Positions 1-12,861 of a DNA stretch of 64,000 bases are shown here, one piece after another; positions within the stretch are counted from its first letter, which is position 1; every line of letters starts with the position of its first letter. The notes under the pieces are model-generated. The model was not told the DNA's origin and did not search any database. It saw nothing but the letters and a program-made list of their open reading frames with translations. The stretch spans positions 248,001 through 312,000 of the forward strand of contig NW_002476559.1 in NCBI RefSeq assembly GCF_000189635.1, read 5' to 3'. Position numbers and translations under genes: made by a program. The stretch comes from Tetrahymena thermophila SB210. Taxonomy: Eukaryota; Ciliophora; Oligohymenophorea; Hymenostomatida; Tetrahymenidae.

Positions 1-362
1 TGTATAATATTGTACTTGCAAAATATAAAATTTAATTAATTTTATATTATTCAAATTATAATATGAGATATGATATTGGTTACTTTGCTTTTTAGTAAAT
101 TCAAGCTTTAAAATTTTGATTTAATTTTTACTGTTACACTAAATATTAATAATTAGTTTTTCTTATAAACAGAAGCTTAAATGAAATTATTTACTGATCA
201 AAAATTTTGATAAATTGTTTTTTAAAATAAAATAATAAATAAATTAAGTAAAAATTTTAATAATTTAAAGTAAATATTTTGTCAATTAAAATAAATAATG
301 ATTTAGATTACAATAAATGATATGTTTACTACAAAATTTTACAATCATAAACTATTTTAACA
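1..362. other. AT-rich flank left of the partial gene copy
   Basis: No coding frame is supported here. From about position 281 rightwards the sequence matches the 3' flank of the intact giant gene (about 2258-2325), so part of this stretch is duplicated 3' flanking DNA. Positions 1-270 show only AT-rich sequence. Confidence 0.5.
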
Positions 363-850
363 TCATTTTTGTTAAAATAAATAATCTTAACATAAATCTA
401 ACTATTTCTTTATTTTAAATGTGGTCTCATAATTTGAATCAAACCTTTGAACTTTTAAAGAATCATTTTTAAATAAATTAATAGATTCTTTAATATTTGA
501 AATCTACTTTGATTCAATTTAACTTTGATTTATTTCAGAAAATATTTACTATTCACTATTTTAATCAATATTAGTTTATATTTTAGCTTTTTGATTTTCT
601 GTGCCCACACTTTGATCATCTAAAATAATATAATTAGTTGAATTTATTAGTTAAAGATTAAAATTTAAATAAATTACAAAATCTATTGGTAGCTGAATCA
701 CTTACTAAGCTGAGCATACAATGATTTTTTATATTATGATTTGGACTTTAACTTTGAATTTTTTATATAATTGTTGCTTTTAGTAATAAAATAATAGATA
801 AAATTATTTTTTTAAAAATAAAATTATAATTTTACAAAACTTCTTTTGAT
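281..850. repeat. Direct repeat copy 1 (gene tail and 3' flank)
   Basis: Nearly collinear with 2258-2835. The shared sequence covers the last roughly 170 codons of the giant gene plus its 3' flank, with scattered substitutions and small indels. Confidence 0.85.
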
Positions 851-2225
851 CTTTATCGTATTAATAAGCTACAGCTTTAGATGGTTGGTTATAAGAATAA
901 GCACTTGTAAATTTCATTATAATTGTTAGGTTGTCTAAGTTGGCAGTAAATATTTGACCTAAAATTATGGATTCTAATGAGAAAACTAATTGATTCAATG
1001 AAGGAATGTAGCTATAATTAATGATTTTGAATCCTTGTTGGCTTTAAATTTCTCCTCTATATCCGAAACTTTTTCTATCAAAAATCTATATGCCTATTTA
1101 ATTAAATTATTATTAATTAAAATTGTTAAAAATAATTGAATTAATTAACTTGCTTGATGTCAACAGAACAGAAATATCATGATCATGAATTTACAAATCC
1201 ATAATATTTTAGTTTATAGACTATATGGAGAGTTTATATTATCCATTGAAATCATAAACTTCAATATTTTCAGCAAATAAAATTATTATTTGTTAATAAT
1301 CATCAACCTAGAATAAGTAGAAGCTGCTAATTAATATCTAATTAAAAGAGCTAATAACTTAGAGGTCAGTTTAGTTAAATATTTTCATTAGAGAAGATTC
1401 ATGTTTGCAAACTAAAACCATAGAGTTTATCTAGCAAAATTAAAAATTAGAACTATCAGCATCATTAATTAATTTTTTATATTCTGTCAATTAAAGGTCA
1501 AGAATAGTAATACTTGATCCATATAAGTAAATGAGGCTATTATTTAATAAATAGCTTGTAACATAAGACATAATACTATAAGTATAAACTTTGTTTGTCA
1601 AATAACTTTTAACTAAAAGTTAATTACCTTTCAGGCAAATAATTGATTATGAATCTGTAATTTTGAAGAATTTGATAACTGAATTGGAAGAATTTTCAAA
1701 GTTTATTTATTCTATAAACTCATTTGTCAATAGATTATATACCATGATATTAGATTTGATGATAAAATATTTTTGAAGTTACAAACTTTAATAAACCTTT
1801 TAAATGAAGTCATTATTTTAAATTAAAATTGAGTCTAACTCATATACTTTCTAATAGTACTATATTATAGTAGCATCTATAGTCATTAAACCATTACTAT
1901 CTCCAAATGTAAAAAATTCTTATTACTTAATCATCTAAAAGGTACTCATATAAACATATTATGAAATAACTATCTAATTCATAAAGTTATCATTATTTTA
2001 AACATTAAAACTGAAATTTTAAATTGCAGTTAAAAAACTCAAAACTAAGCTAGATTTAAATCCATACTAAATTTGATTATTATAATTTAGGTATTTGTAA
2101 ACAGGAAATATTTTATTCAATCCACTTTAACCAAAAACATAAAAAATTTAAGATTAATTTTTAAATACTGCATAAGCTGTGTATTTCAAGGCTGATTTAG
2201 AGCTACTTAGTCCTCCTATTACATA
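363..2225 (-). pseudogene. Rearranged partial copy of the giant surface protein gene
   Basis: This is a second, incomplete copy of the gene at 2325-11503, lying directly downstream of it. Positions 281-850 match that gene's last part (2258-2835), and 845-2225 match its middle beta-propeller part (about 7968-9348). The roughly 5.1 kb between those parts is missing. The propeller part stays open for over 400 codons with conservative changes only. The homologous intron (about 1092-1150) has donor GC instead of GT. At the internal junction near 845-850 the two parts are out of frame, giving a TGA soon after. The tail also has an extra in-frame TGA at 363-365. No in-frame ATG lies at the 5' boundary. 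Most likely a decaying duplicate, although the intact propeller frame suggests it is young or still partly constrained. Confidence 0.75.
845..2225. repeat. Direct repeat copy 1 (propeller segment)
   Basis: Nearly collinear with about 7968-9348 in the intact giant gene, including the intron. Together with 281-850 it shows that the partial copy arose by duplication with loss of internal sequence. Confidence 0.85.
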
Positions 2226-2257
2226 GAGAATGAAATTTTAATTTTTTATATAAAAAT

Positions 2258-2835
2258 GTCAATTAATAAAATAAATAATGATTTAATTTTACAATAAATG
2301 ATAAACAAAAACAATATTTTACTATCATAAACTATTTTAACATTATTTTTGTTAATATAAATAATCTTAATGTAAATCTAATTATTTCTTCATTTTAAAT
2401 TTGGTCTCATAATTTAAATCAAACCTTTGAATTTTTAATGAGTGATCTTTAAATAAATTACTAGACTCATCAATATTAGAAATCTACTTTGATTCAATTT
2501 ACTTTTGATTAATTACAGAAAATGATAACTATTCACTATTTTTATCAATGTTAGTTTAGACTTTAGTTTTTTAGTAAAAACTTTTGTGATTTTCTGTGCC
2601 CAAACTTTGATCCTCTAAAATAAAAATAATTGAATTCATTAGTTAAAGATTAAAATTTAAGTAAATTACAAAATCTATTGGTAGCTGAGCCACTAATTAA
2701 ACTGAGCATATAATGATTTTTTATATTTTACTTTGGACTTTAACTTTGAATTTTTTATATAATTGTTGCTTTTAGTAATAAAATAATAGATAAAATTATT
2801 TAAAAAATAAAATTATAATTTTACATAAATTCTTT
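2258..2835. repeat. Direct repeat copy 2 (gene tail and 3' flank)
   Basis: Partner of 281-850. Here it forms the genuine 3' end of the intact giant gene, whose TGA is at 2325-2327. Confidence 0.85.
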
Positions 2836-5800
2836 TGATTCTGTTAAAGTTCTAATTGTTCCTAGCTAAAATTTTCTAAAGCTTTTAACTAAACAATTAA
2901 TTTTAAGTTTTTTAAAACTTTTTTCCATAAAATAAATGTTTTCCAATTAGTCTTAACATTTTTATAAAATCTTTTATAAAGAGAGGTAGGTAATATCAAC
3001 AATAACAATTTGCTAAAAATTCTTCCGAACATAGTTAAAGGGTTATTAATTTTGAATAAAATAATAGCCAATAATATGATCAGCATGAAACCATAATGAA
3101 GGCAGAATATCAATACGGTTAAAGTAAAATAATTTAATGATTGGTTGAATGTAGAAAGAGTTGAGTTGATAGTTAAAATTAAATAGCAAAATAGGTCAAA
3201 TTTCTATAAGTATTTATTTCTGAATGGAAGTAAATACAAGCTAGTCATAATATATAAGAATAGAATAAGCAAGACTATTTAAAAACTTAAAAGCAAGGAC
3301 TAAGAAGTTAAAGTAAATGTAACAACAATAATTACTCTTAAGTAGTTGCGAATAAACTCCCAATAATAAAATTATTCTTTATATTCTTGATAATAATAAC
3401 CAAAATAATATATTGAGAAGCATGTTTAAAGAATCTACGATCTCTTTCTCAAAAAAAATAAAATTATTAGAGGGGATAAACTCCAAGTTATAATAAGTGG
3501 TATAGCTAAAATCTTAGTGAATGCATCATACTATTTATCTCCGCATTTAATTGTCAAATCAGAAGTGACATAAAATTCTGATCCAATTTAGGTACAAGTT
3601 AATTATTTTGAGAAAAAATTTATCTAGTTTGGCTGAAAGAATACAAATATCAGGTTAATAAGATTGTATAAATAGAATTTATTTATTCTAAATAGTTTCA
3701 GTAATTTAAAAATTACAGCTATTAAAACAGACATTGTTAAAAAAATAAGAGGTAAAATAGCTTATAAGACTTAAGTAGTATGGACAGGACTATATTTTTA
3801 AACTAATGATTAACTTACCAAACAATTTATATTTAATGCGATTTAGGAATTTGGATCATTCATGAAATTAGGTAAAATTTCTAAAATGATTGGAAAAATA
3901 TTTGGCTATTAAGCAACCAAAACACTGGAAATTTAAATATAATTTATCAGAATTTTTAAGTAGAAGCTTGATTAATCTTTAATTTAGTTTTTTGAAATAG
4001 GAATCATGCTGGCCTTTCTTAAATATAAGCAAATAGATGAATGAGTAAAGGAGTCAATAAAAATGCCTGTACTTATAAAGAAATATAATATTAGCAATAA
4101 GATAGCTATTGAAGTCACTATTATATTAAATTTTATTGTGCTACATAAATTACATTTCATTTAATTATAATATGACTATGAATATTTTTCTCCATCCCAA
4201 ACCTATCCATTTATATCGCAAGACCTACAAGTTGGTCCTATATAACCCCTAAGACAACCATATTTGCTAGTTTAATCCTCATTATTACAAGCATTAAAAA
4301 TAGAAGAGCATTAAATTATTTCAGAAGAATTTTAATTCTTTCTCCAGTATCCTTATTTTAGGATAATTGTATTATTTTAGCATATAGAAGTAGAATCTGG
4401 ACATTTTTAGCACTCTGTTTTATTTAAATTTTAATTAGTTTATTAAATTTTATTCTCTTTTGATATGTTGTTATGCCAAAACTAGTCTTATGTAGGATCA
4501 GTCAGTGAGAACTGTCCAGAAGGACATGAATAGCAGCTATAAATATTATTTCCGATTATTTAAACTACTTCTCCAATTAAACAAACTCTCATATAAATCT
4601 ATAACTAAATTGGAAGCATAGCTGTACTTTAGAGAGTATTAAGATTGATTGTTAAATATGTCGTTTAGTTTGGCATACTCGATATTTTAATCTAATTAAA
4701 TACAAATTAATTATTTTTCTCATCAAAATTCTAAATTGTTATGATATTATGTCCACCGATAACTACATTTTGATCTAAAGTAATCGGCTAAATTTTAAAT
4801 TAAATGATATTCAATTCCTCAATTATTGAAGTAGGATAAGTATTCTGCTAAAACTTTAAAAGTGAAAAATTTAAATATGTTCCTTCTGAATCAATTAACT
4901 TTATAAAAAGGCTAACCTCACCTCCACTCTAAAATTTAAATATCTAGAGAATTTTTTAATATTTTTGTTGATCAGCAATGCCCATTTTTTCAGGTAATAT
5001 AATGTTATATTCTATTTGAGATTAACTATTATCGTTATTATTTGCATTGATTATATTTGTTGTTTCGTTGTAAAAAACTCCAATAGTTGCACTTTAAATG
5101 AAAGATGCAAAATTTTTACCGTACAATTCAGCACTATTATTAAATATTTAATATTAATAATATTTATTTAATTATTAAGGATAATTTGACTACTTATTGA
5201 ATAGTCTTAATCCACCACCAATAAGAGCCTAATTATGTAATATCATTACCTTATCATCCATAAAAATCTATGCATTTGTATTTTCTATGTAAATAGCTCC
5301 ACCGCTAGCAATTGCTTGATTCTAAAAAAATGTTGTATTTTATAATAAAATTATTTCTTAACTAGAATAAATTGATAAAGCTCCTCCATTTAAGCATTTG
5401 TTTTGTTAAAAAAAGCTGTCTTGAATTTTTAATTTAAATGATTCATTTACAGATATGTTTCCTTAATTAAATTAGTATATAATATTTATAATGAAAGATA
5501 AAGTATTTTTAATTTATACTAGCGATTCACTATCAGAGTATAGAATTTAATTATTAATTATTTATATGTTATTTAATATTATCTAATCATTTTAGAGATT
5601 CTTTTAAACACTATTTTCTTAAATGACATTAGTGGTAAAAATAAAAAGTAGATTAAAATTATTTTAAATAATAATATCTGAGAGATTATTATTAATTACT
5701 CCTATTATGTTTAATAAATATATACCTTAATTAGAGTTTATTGATGAGCAATTTATTATTTAAAGATTATTAACAGTAAGGTTTTCAACATCTATAATAT

Positions 5801-8800
5801 TTGTTAAGACAGAAACTTAAGAATTTTTTATTACTAAATTAAAAATATTCATAGAAGATACATTTTTAGCTCCAATTAAACCCGAAAAGCTAATATTCTT
5901 TTAGCTTTAATTATCAATAACTAGGTTATATAAATACACTGTATAAGTATTTTCAAAATAGAATAATACATCATTTATATTATCAATTTAATTAGAGGGT
6001 ACTCTTAAATTATTGATAAAATTAATTTTATTTAAAACAACTTATGTCATATTGTAAAATTAAAATGAGATATTAGTTAAATTCTAGTTTTAAATCTAAA
6101 TATTATCAAATATCACTTTATCTGATTTTCTAAAAAATTAAATATTGCCCTAGAAATACTAAAAATCAAAGTTGAAGTCTCTTATTTATACAACCTATTT
6201 GCTAAAAGACAAAAATGAGTCTTAATATATTTGAAATGTCTAGCATATATAATTTTATGAACATTTTTCCATCTATATAGATTAAACTTAAATGGCACTG
6301 TTGAGAGTATCATTAAAATTTACATTTCTTATATCACTATTTTATAATGATATATCCCATTTATTATTAGAGCTTGAGTCCTAAACAGGAATCATATTTC
6401 TTTAGCAAGTATCTGAAAACTGCACTGGCTATATATTATTAGCAGTTATTGTAATATCTTATAAAGAGCTAACAGATATATCAATAGTACAAACTTTATC
6501 CATTTTTAGATTACCTTCAAAATTTAAATTATATCGCTATTCATAAACTTAGCTTTATGAAAGCATTAAAACTTGCATAATTTAATCATAGGTTTATGAA
6601 TTAGGTGGATATTACTAATTATTTTAAGAAATGCTCATAAAAGTTGCACTTTAGATCTGAATTTGATCCATTAAATTAGCTTCAAAAGCAGTTTAGTTAA
6701 TATAAAACATTTCATATTTAGTTTCTGTTAATAATAGTAAATATTAACCAGCCACTTCCTCAATATTAACAATAAAGTCATAAAAATTATTTCTTCTAAT
6801 TCTTGATATATACACTAAAGAATTCCTATCATAAATCATTATATGAAAAGTTGTGTAAGCTAATAGATGATATTGGGTTATCTTCAATTTATTATACATC
6901 AATCCAGGTAAAGATATATACTAGATGATATTACCTTAAAAGTCTAAAACTCTTAGTAAGCTTTCACCTACAAAACTTAAGAATAACCTATTGTTATTTT
7001 GATCAACTTCAAAGATCATTACATAAAGATTCTTGAACTGTTAGAAAGTTTTTAGATTATTAAAGTTTAATGTTTGAGAATAGCTTAAGTCTGAAATCTT
7101 TATCCTAAAAATTCCATAACCACTAGGATAACAAACCCAGAGATCTGTTGAGGTTTCAATCAATTCCCCAATTTGTAAATTCTGGTAAATTTATCCTTGT
7201 TATTACTGAATCAAAGTAATTTTCAATTAATAATATGTTTATCTATTGTAGATGATTACATCACCATTACTTAAACCAAGAAAAACATAATTAGATTAAA
7301 TTGAGCAAATTTATTTTCGAATATATAAATTAGGCTTATCTAGTGAAATTTAATGAATAATTTACTTATTAACAAAATCATAGTGATATATTTACATATC
7401 TTTAGTTATGTAAATATCATTGCAAATAAAAGATAAGAAAGGGCTGTTTAAATGAATGGTATTATAACTATTTTGTTGTGTATTTGGAATATCAAGAGAA
7501 CTTTTATTGAAATTTGAATAAATCATAAATGATTATGAAAGAGCTATTATTAATAATTGATTATTTTAATCATAAGTTAATTCTTAAATTTCCTCATTGA
7601 ATTAAGAATAATACTCAAAAGAAGTATTCTAATATTTATATAGTAAACCTTGATCACCTGCTATCATAAAGATGTTATCAATAATATTAATTTGAGATTA
7701 TTATTATTAATTAACTTAAGAAAAAAACTTCTTTTTATCTGTTCTAAATTTTATAACAGGTTTATTTAAATCTCCAAAACATGTCTTAAAAATTTAAGTT
7801 TAAGTATAAACAAATAAGTTATTATTTTGGAAATCTAAGTCAAATCCAAGAATCTTGAATTAAGAATTATTATCAAACTCTACTAATTTCGTTATTTAGT
7901 ATGTTAAAAATTAATTTTCATAATCAATAGATAGAAGATTACCTACTTCATCTAGTAATATAAATAAGTTTTAATCTTTGTCATATTAATAAGCTACAGC
8001 CTTAGATGGTTGGTTCTAAGTATAACTACTTGTAAATTTCATTACAATTGCTAAGTTGTCAAGGCTGGCAGTAAATATTTGACCTAAAATTATGGATTCT
8101 AAATAGAAAGCTAATTGATTCAATTAAGGAATGTAGCTATAATTAATGATTTTAAATCCTTGAGGGCTTTGAATTTCTCCTCTAAATTCGAAACTTTATC
8201 TATCAAAAATCTATATGCCTAAATAATTAATTAATTAAAATTGCTAAAAATAATTTATTTAATTAACTTACTTGATGTCAAAAGAACTGAAATATCATTT
8301 TTATGAATTTACAAGTCAACAATATTCTAATTGATAGATTATATGGAGAATATATATTATCCATTGAAATTATATACTTCAATATTTTCAGCAAATAAAA
8401 TTATTCTTTGTAAATAATCATCAACCTAAAATGAGTATTAGCTGCTAATTAATATCTAATTAAAAGAATTAATAACTTAGAGGTCAGTTTTGTTAAATAT
8501 TTTCATTAGGGAAGATTCTTGTTTGCAAACTAAAATTATAGGGCTTATCTAGCAAAATTAAAACTTAGAATTATCAACATCATTAATTAATTATTTTTAT
8601 TCATTCAAATAAAGGTCAAGAATAGTAATACCTGATCCATATAAGTAAATGATGCTACTATTTAAAAGACAACTTGTAACATTAGACATACTATTATAAG
8701 TATAAATTTTGTTTGTCAAATAACTTTTAACTAAAAGTTAATTATCTTTTAGGCAAATAATTGATTATGAATCTGTAATATTGAAGAATTTAATAGTTGA

Positions 8801-11503
8801 ATTTGAAGAATTTTCAAAATTAATTTATTCTATAAACTCATTTGTCAATAGATTATATATCATGATATTAGATTTAATGATAAAATATTTTTGAAGCTAT
8901 AAACTTTAATACACTTTTTAAATAAAATCATTATTTTATATTAAAATGGAGTCTAACTCATATACTTTCTAATAGTACTATGTTTTAGTAGCATCTATAG
9001 TCATTAAACCATTACTATCTCCATATGTAAAAAATTCTTATTATTTAATCATCTAAAATGTACTCATATAAACCTATTATGAAATAGCTATCTAATCCAT
9101 AAAGCTTTCTTAATTTTATACATTAAAACTAAAATTTTAAATTGCAGTTAAATAACTCAAAACTAAGCTAGATTTAAATCCATATTCAATTTAATTATTA
9201 TAATTTAGGTATTTTTAGACAGGAAATATTTTATTCAATCCACTTTAACCAAAAGCATAAAAAACTTTAGATTAATTTTTAAATACAGCATAAGCTGTAT
9301 ATTTTAAGTCTGATTTAGAGCTACTTAATCCTCCTATTACATATATATTGTCATATGGATCATCATATACAAAACTAATATCTATACCCTAAGAAAGAGG
9401 TATATTTAAAAATTTTATTATTTGGTTTAATTACTCAGTAAATATAATAAAAGATTTATCAGCAAAAAAAACGGATAGTTCAAAAACAACATTATTATTA
9501 ATTTAATAGCTCAAAGGAAAATTTTTTATTTTCCATATTTAAATTTAAATCAAGCTTTAAAATTATCCTTATTAAATTAATTTTTGATTATTTAAATCTA
9601 CTTTAAATACTAATATGGTAAATCTTTTCTGTATCACCAAATAAAAAGATACATCTAGCTTTGCTTAAATAATTTCATCATCAAAAATTTAAGAGCAGTC
9701 TTAAAAAATAAATTTAAAACTTTGATCAAAAACATTAAAGCATGAATCGTATAGCAGAAAAGATAAGCCATTTAATGAGAATATAAATTTATTCACCATT
9801 TTAGAATTAGGTTTCAAAAATTCCCAAGTTTACAAGATCTAAGAGTGAAGTACATCAAAAGCTAGAATATTACTTTCAGATAAGATTAAAATACTATTAT
9901 CAGTTAAAAATTAAACTGATTTCAAAGAACCATAGTTTTAAATGTAGGTTGAGTCTAATAAGTTTGGTTGCATAGCTGATGAGTAATCCCAAGTAAAAAT
10001 TTATCCACCAGAAGTAGTAAAAGTTACTAAATTGCTGTTATCATTAGAGTCCATTGATTAGATAGCTGAATAAGCATCATTAAATTTTCTTTAGAATGGC
10101 TTAAGAAAGTATTAATTTTTTAACTATATATCTTTTCCTATTAAATTGAATGAAAATGATTCCAAATACTTATAATATACCATAATTTAAAATGAATTTA
10201 TTTTACTAATATTATCATAATTTTATGAAACTAATTATATTTAAGTAGCTTAACTATCTTTTAACTATTATTAGAAGGTTTATTCTAACTATAAACTCTA
10301 AAGATCTAAATTAAATAATTATAATGATTAGTTATCATCAATTAGAATTACTATTATCAATTAGTCAGAAATAATAATTGTGATAGAATCAATAATCAAA
10401 TTTTAAATTTAAACTTACGAAATTTGGTTTAAATTAATATCTAAAATTTAGACTATTGTCTATAGTTGAAGAATGTAATAATTATTGGTTACCAATGTTA
10501 ACTCATAGATTTTTGAAATTAATTAATTTACTTACAATTTTTGGCATGTGGACTTACTTAAAACCAAATAGTAAGATTATTTTTGCAAGGCAACAATAAA
10601 TTATTCATTTTAGTAGCCAATTACTTTTAAAAAATTAACTCCAGCTATTTAATCACACAAATGATTATTTGTAATATACTATAGGCTTATCTTACTATTT
10701 TAATTAATAATGATTTATTAAATTTAAATTCCTCCGTTGATGGTTGATGAAAAAATGAAGCCATTATAAAAATAATAGCTCAAATTAAGAGAGTTGTCAA
10801 TAGTAATAAACGAGTTAAAAGTCACAAATGAAGATTAGTCTAATAATAATGTAATATATACTTTGTAAGTCTTTTTATCAAAAGTAATTAATGTTGAATA
10901 TCTTTAATTAATTTATGTAATTAAACTACTCTTGTCTACATCTCCTTAAATATTAAAACCAAAAGACTCTTTTATATTACTTTCTAAGTTCCATTTCACT
11001 AATGTTGTATCAATTAAAAAAATGTAGAAATTTCCTTAAAAATATTCTACATAATTAAGATTAGACAATAAAGGCTCTGTATAAACATATCTTCCAGTTG
11101 ATAATAGCTATATGTTTATATATGATGAATACACTAAAAGAAATTATTAAGGATTTGATGATAATATCCTACTTATAGGCTCTAAAACTGAGCTTATTCC
11201 TGTTTATGAGTTAAAAGTAAATGAGCATTGTACCAGGTTAACACATAAATTTGTGTTCATATCATTTTAATAACCTTAATCACAAATTGCTTGACAAATT
11301 CCATTTTTAGATGAATCTTTAATCTAATAATATAGATTATCAATGCAGCCTTTATAAATGCAATTCCCTGTTTTAAAATCCAATTCAAAATTTATTTCGC
11401 ATTATTGACAAAACTAAGCGCTATTACATACTTTACATCCTATATTGCATGCAATCACATAGTTGATTATAATAATAATTTTAAGTGCTTATAACATTTT
11501 CAT
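2325..11503 (-). CDS. Giant secreted-N-terminus multi-membrane surface protein (3041 aa)
   Basis: Two exons, 11503-8272 and 8218-2325. The 53-nt GT-AG intron (8271-8219) exactly explains the frame change, and the coding total is 9126 nt. The start ATG (a second one lies 6 nt on) opens a signal peptide rich in Ile. A Cys-rich furin-like segment follows, with CKVCNSAQFCQQCE near residues 25-40. The next part, roughly residues 150-1250, looks like a beta-propeller (strands ending in motifs such as FTWDYSS). Residues about 1500-2300 hold beta-helix-like repeats (NQAIASGGAIYIEN, NNSAELYGKNFAS). Near residue 2400 is an EGF-like CLRGYIGPTCRSCD motif. From about 2437 to 2830 come several membrane helices, including IVTSIAILLLILYFFISTGI and ILPLIFLTMSVLIAVIF, then a cytoplasmic tail. 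This architecture matches large ciliate surface proteins usually named only as transmembrane proteins. Ligand and function are unknown. Confidence 0.88.
7968..9348. repeat. Direct repeat copy 2 (propeller segment, in intact gene)
   Basis: Partner of 845-2225. This copy is in frame within the intact gene and contains the functional GT-AG intron at 8219-8271. Confidence 0.85.
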
Positions 11504-12861
11504 TACTCTTTGTAGAAGTGGAAGTTTAATCGATTAATTATCCAAACTATTAATTTAATAACTTAAAAGAAATCTCTTTATAAATTATAACAGACCTGTG
11601 TGAACTATTTGCTATCTAACAATGTAAAAAAAATTGATTACAAAAATTATATATGGTTAAGATAACTTGAAGTGCTTTTTATTCAAAAAATATTAAAAAT
11701 AACTGTAGTTATTTTCTTTTCTAATTTAAAAATAAATTTATTTTAAAAATAAAATAAATGTACTTAATTATTTTAATATTTACCAACCAAATAGCACCGC
11801 TTAATCTTGTTTTTTCAACCCAAGTGCTAAATATTTTTTAATTATTTTAGTTTTTGATAACAAATTCATATAAATTTTTTTGTTTCAAATAAATTATATT
11901 AATAAAAAACAATTTTAAGGTATTTTTAAATTTATTTCATAAATTATTGATTGAAAATATTTATTAGCAATAGATAGATAGATTGCTTTAAAATGATATT
12001 TAATCTTTTAAATAAATTCAGCTAAGAATAAGATAATAATTAAATTGCGAAAAGAGGTAATATTAAAAGTTCTACTTAAATTATCCCTATATATTTTTTT
12101 TCTTATAATAATTGATTTGTATTTATTTCATCTGAAATTTAAATGTTAATAAAGCCTTTGAAATGATTGTTTAATTTATTTTTTTGCAATGTATAAATAA
12201 TTAAAAAATTTTTGATTTTATTTTCGAAGATGTTTTTAAATTTCATATATTTAAAGGGTAATATAAAGTTAGATATGAAATTAAGAAATAAAATTTGAAT
12301 AAGAAAGTTATTTCATAACTATTAATAATTATTCTTAAAATTTATTAAAGTAATAATATATATATACTCTATCAAATAAATTTGATTAGTATTTTGTTTT
12401 CTAATTTTTTATTTTCAAAGTTAATTCATTTGAATTAAGAATATAGATCTATGAACTGCATTTACATAACTATCTTAAATCAAGTATTTTTTTTTTGTAG
12501 ATTAGACATTAATATCTTAAATTCACGTTTAATTAGAAACCCGATTTTAGAAATTAATAAATTATATTCTTTTTTGATATTTTATTTTAAGGAAAGTAAA
12601 AATGACAAATATTTGATAAATATGTTAAAATTATACTTTTGCCATATATATTTACGTGAAAACAAATGGTTCGCTAATTAAATTGGCAGTCTTAAATTCT
12701 TTTCTCATTAAAAAAAATATTAAAATAAAGATTAGAAAAAAGTTAAGTTAATTTTGAATATGACCTAAGAATATTAAATTCTTAGATGAAAAAAAATCTA
12801 ACAAATAATTTAAAAAAGATAATTACTTACAAAAATCAACAATATAATTTATATTAAAAAA
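11504..12861. promoter_or_regulatory. Divergent intergenic region, giant gene / B1
   Basis: These 1358 nt separate two divergent starts, so both promoters should lie here. The sequence is AT-rich with long A and T runs. A locally less AT-rich patch sits at about 11785-11830. A reading frame at 12451-12681 has no family signature and was not called. No specific factor site was recognised. Confidence 0.5.

Noticed and set aside
10381..10560. Possible extra introns in the giant gene at gtaagt motifs
   Set aside because: The frame runs straight through both motifs (ending in LIIDSITIIISD...). Splicing them out is unnecessary and would break the phase that the single intron at 8219-8271 explains.
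12451..12681. A 76-codon frame free of all three standard stops upstream of B1
   Set aside because: In the ciliate code it simply continues to a TGA near 12786. It has no family motif and no counterpart upstream of B2-B5, so chance is enough.
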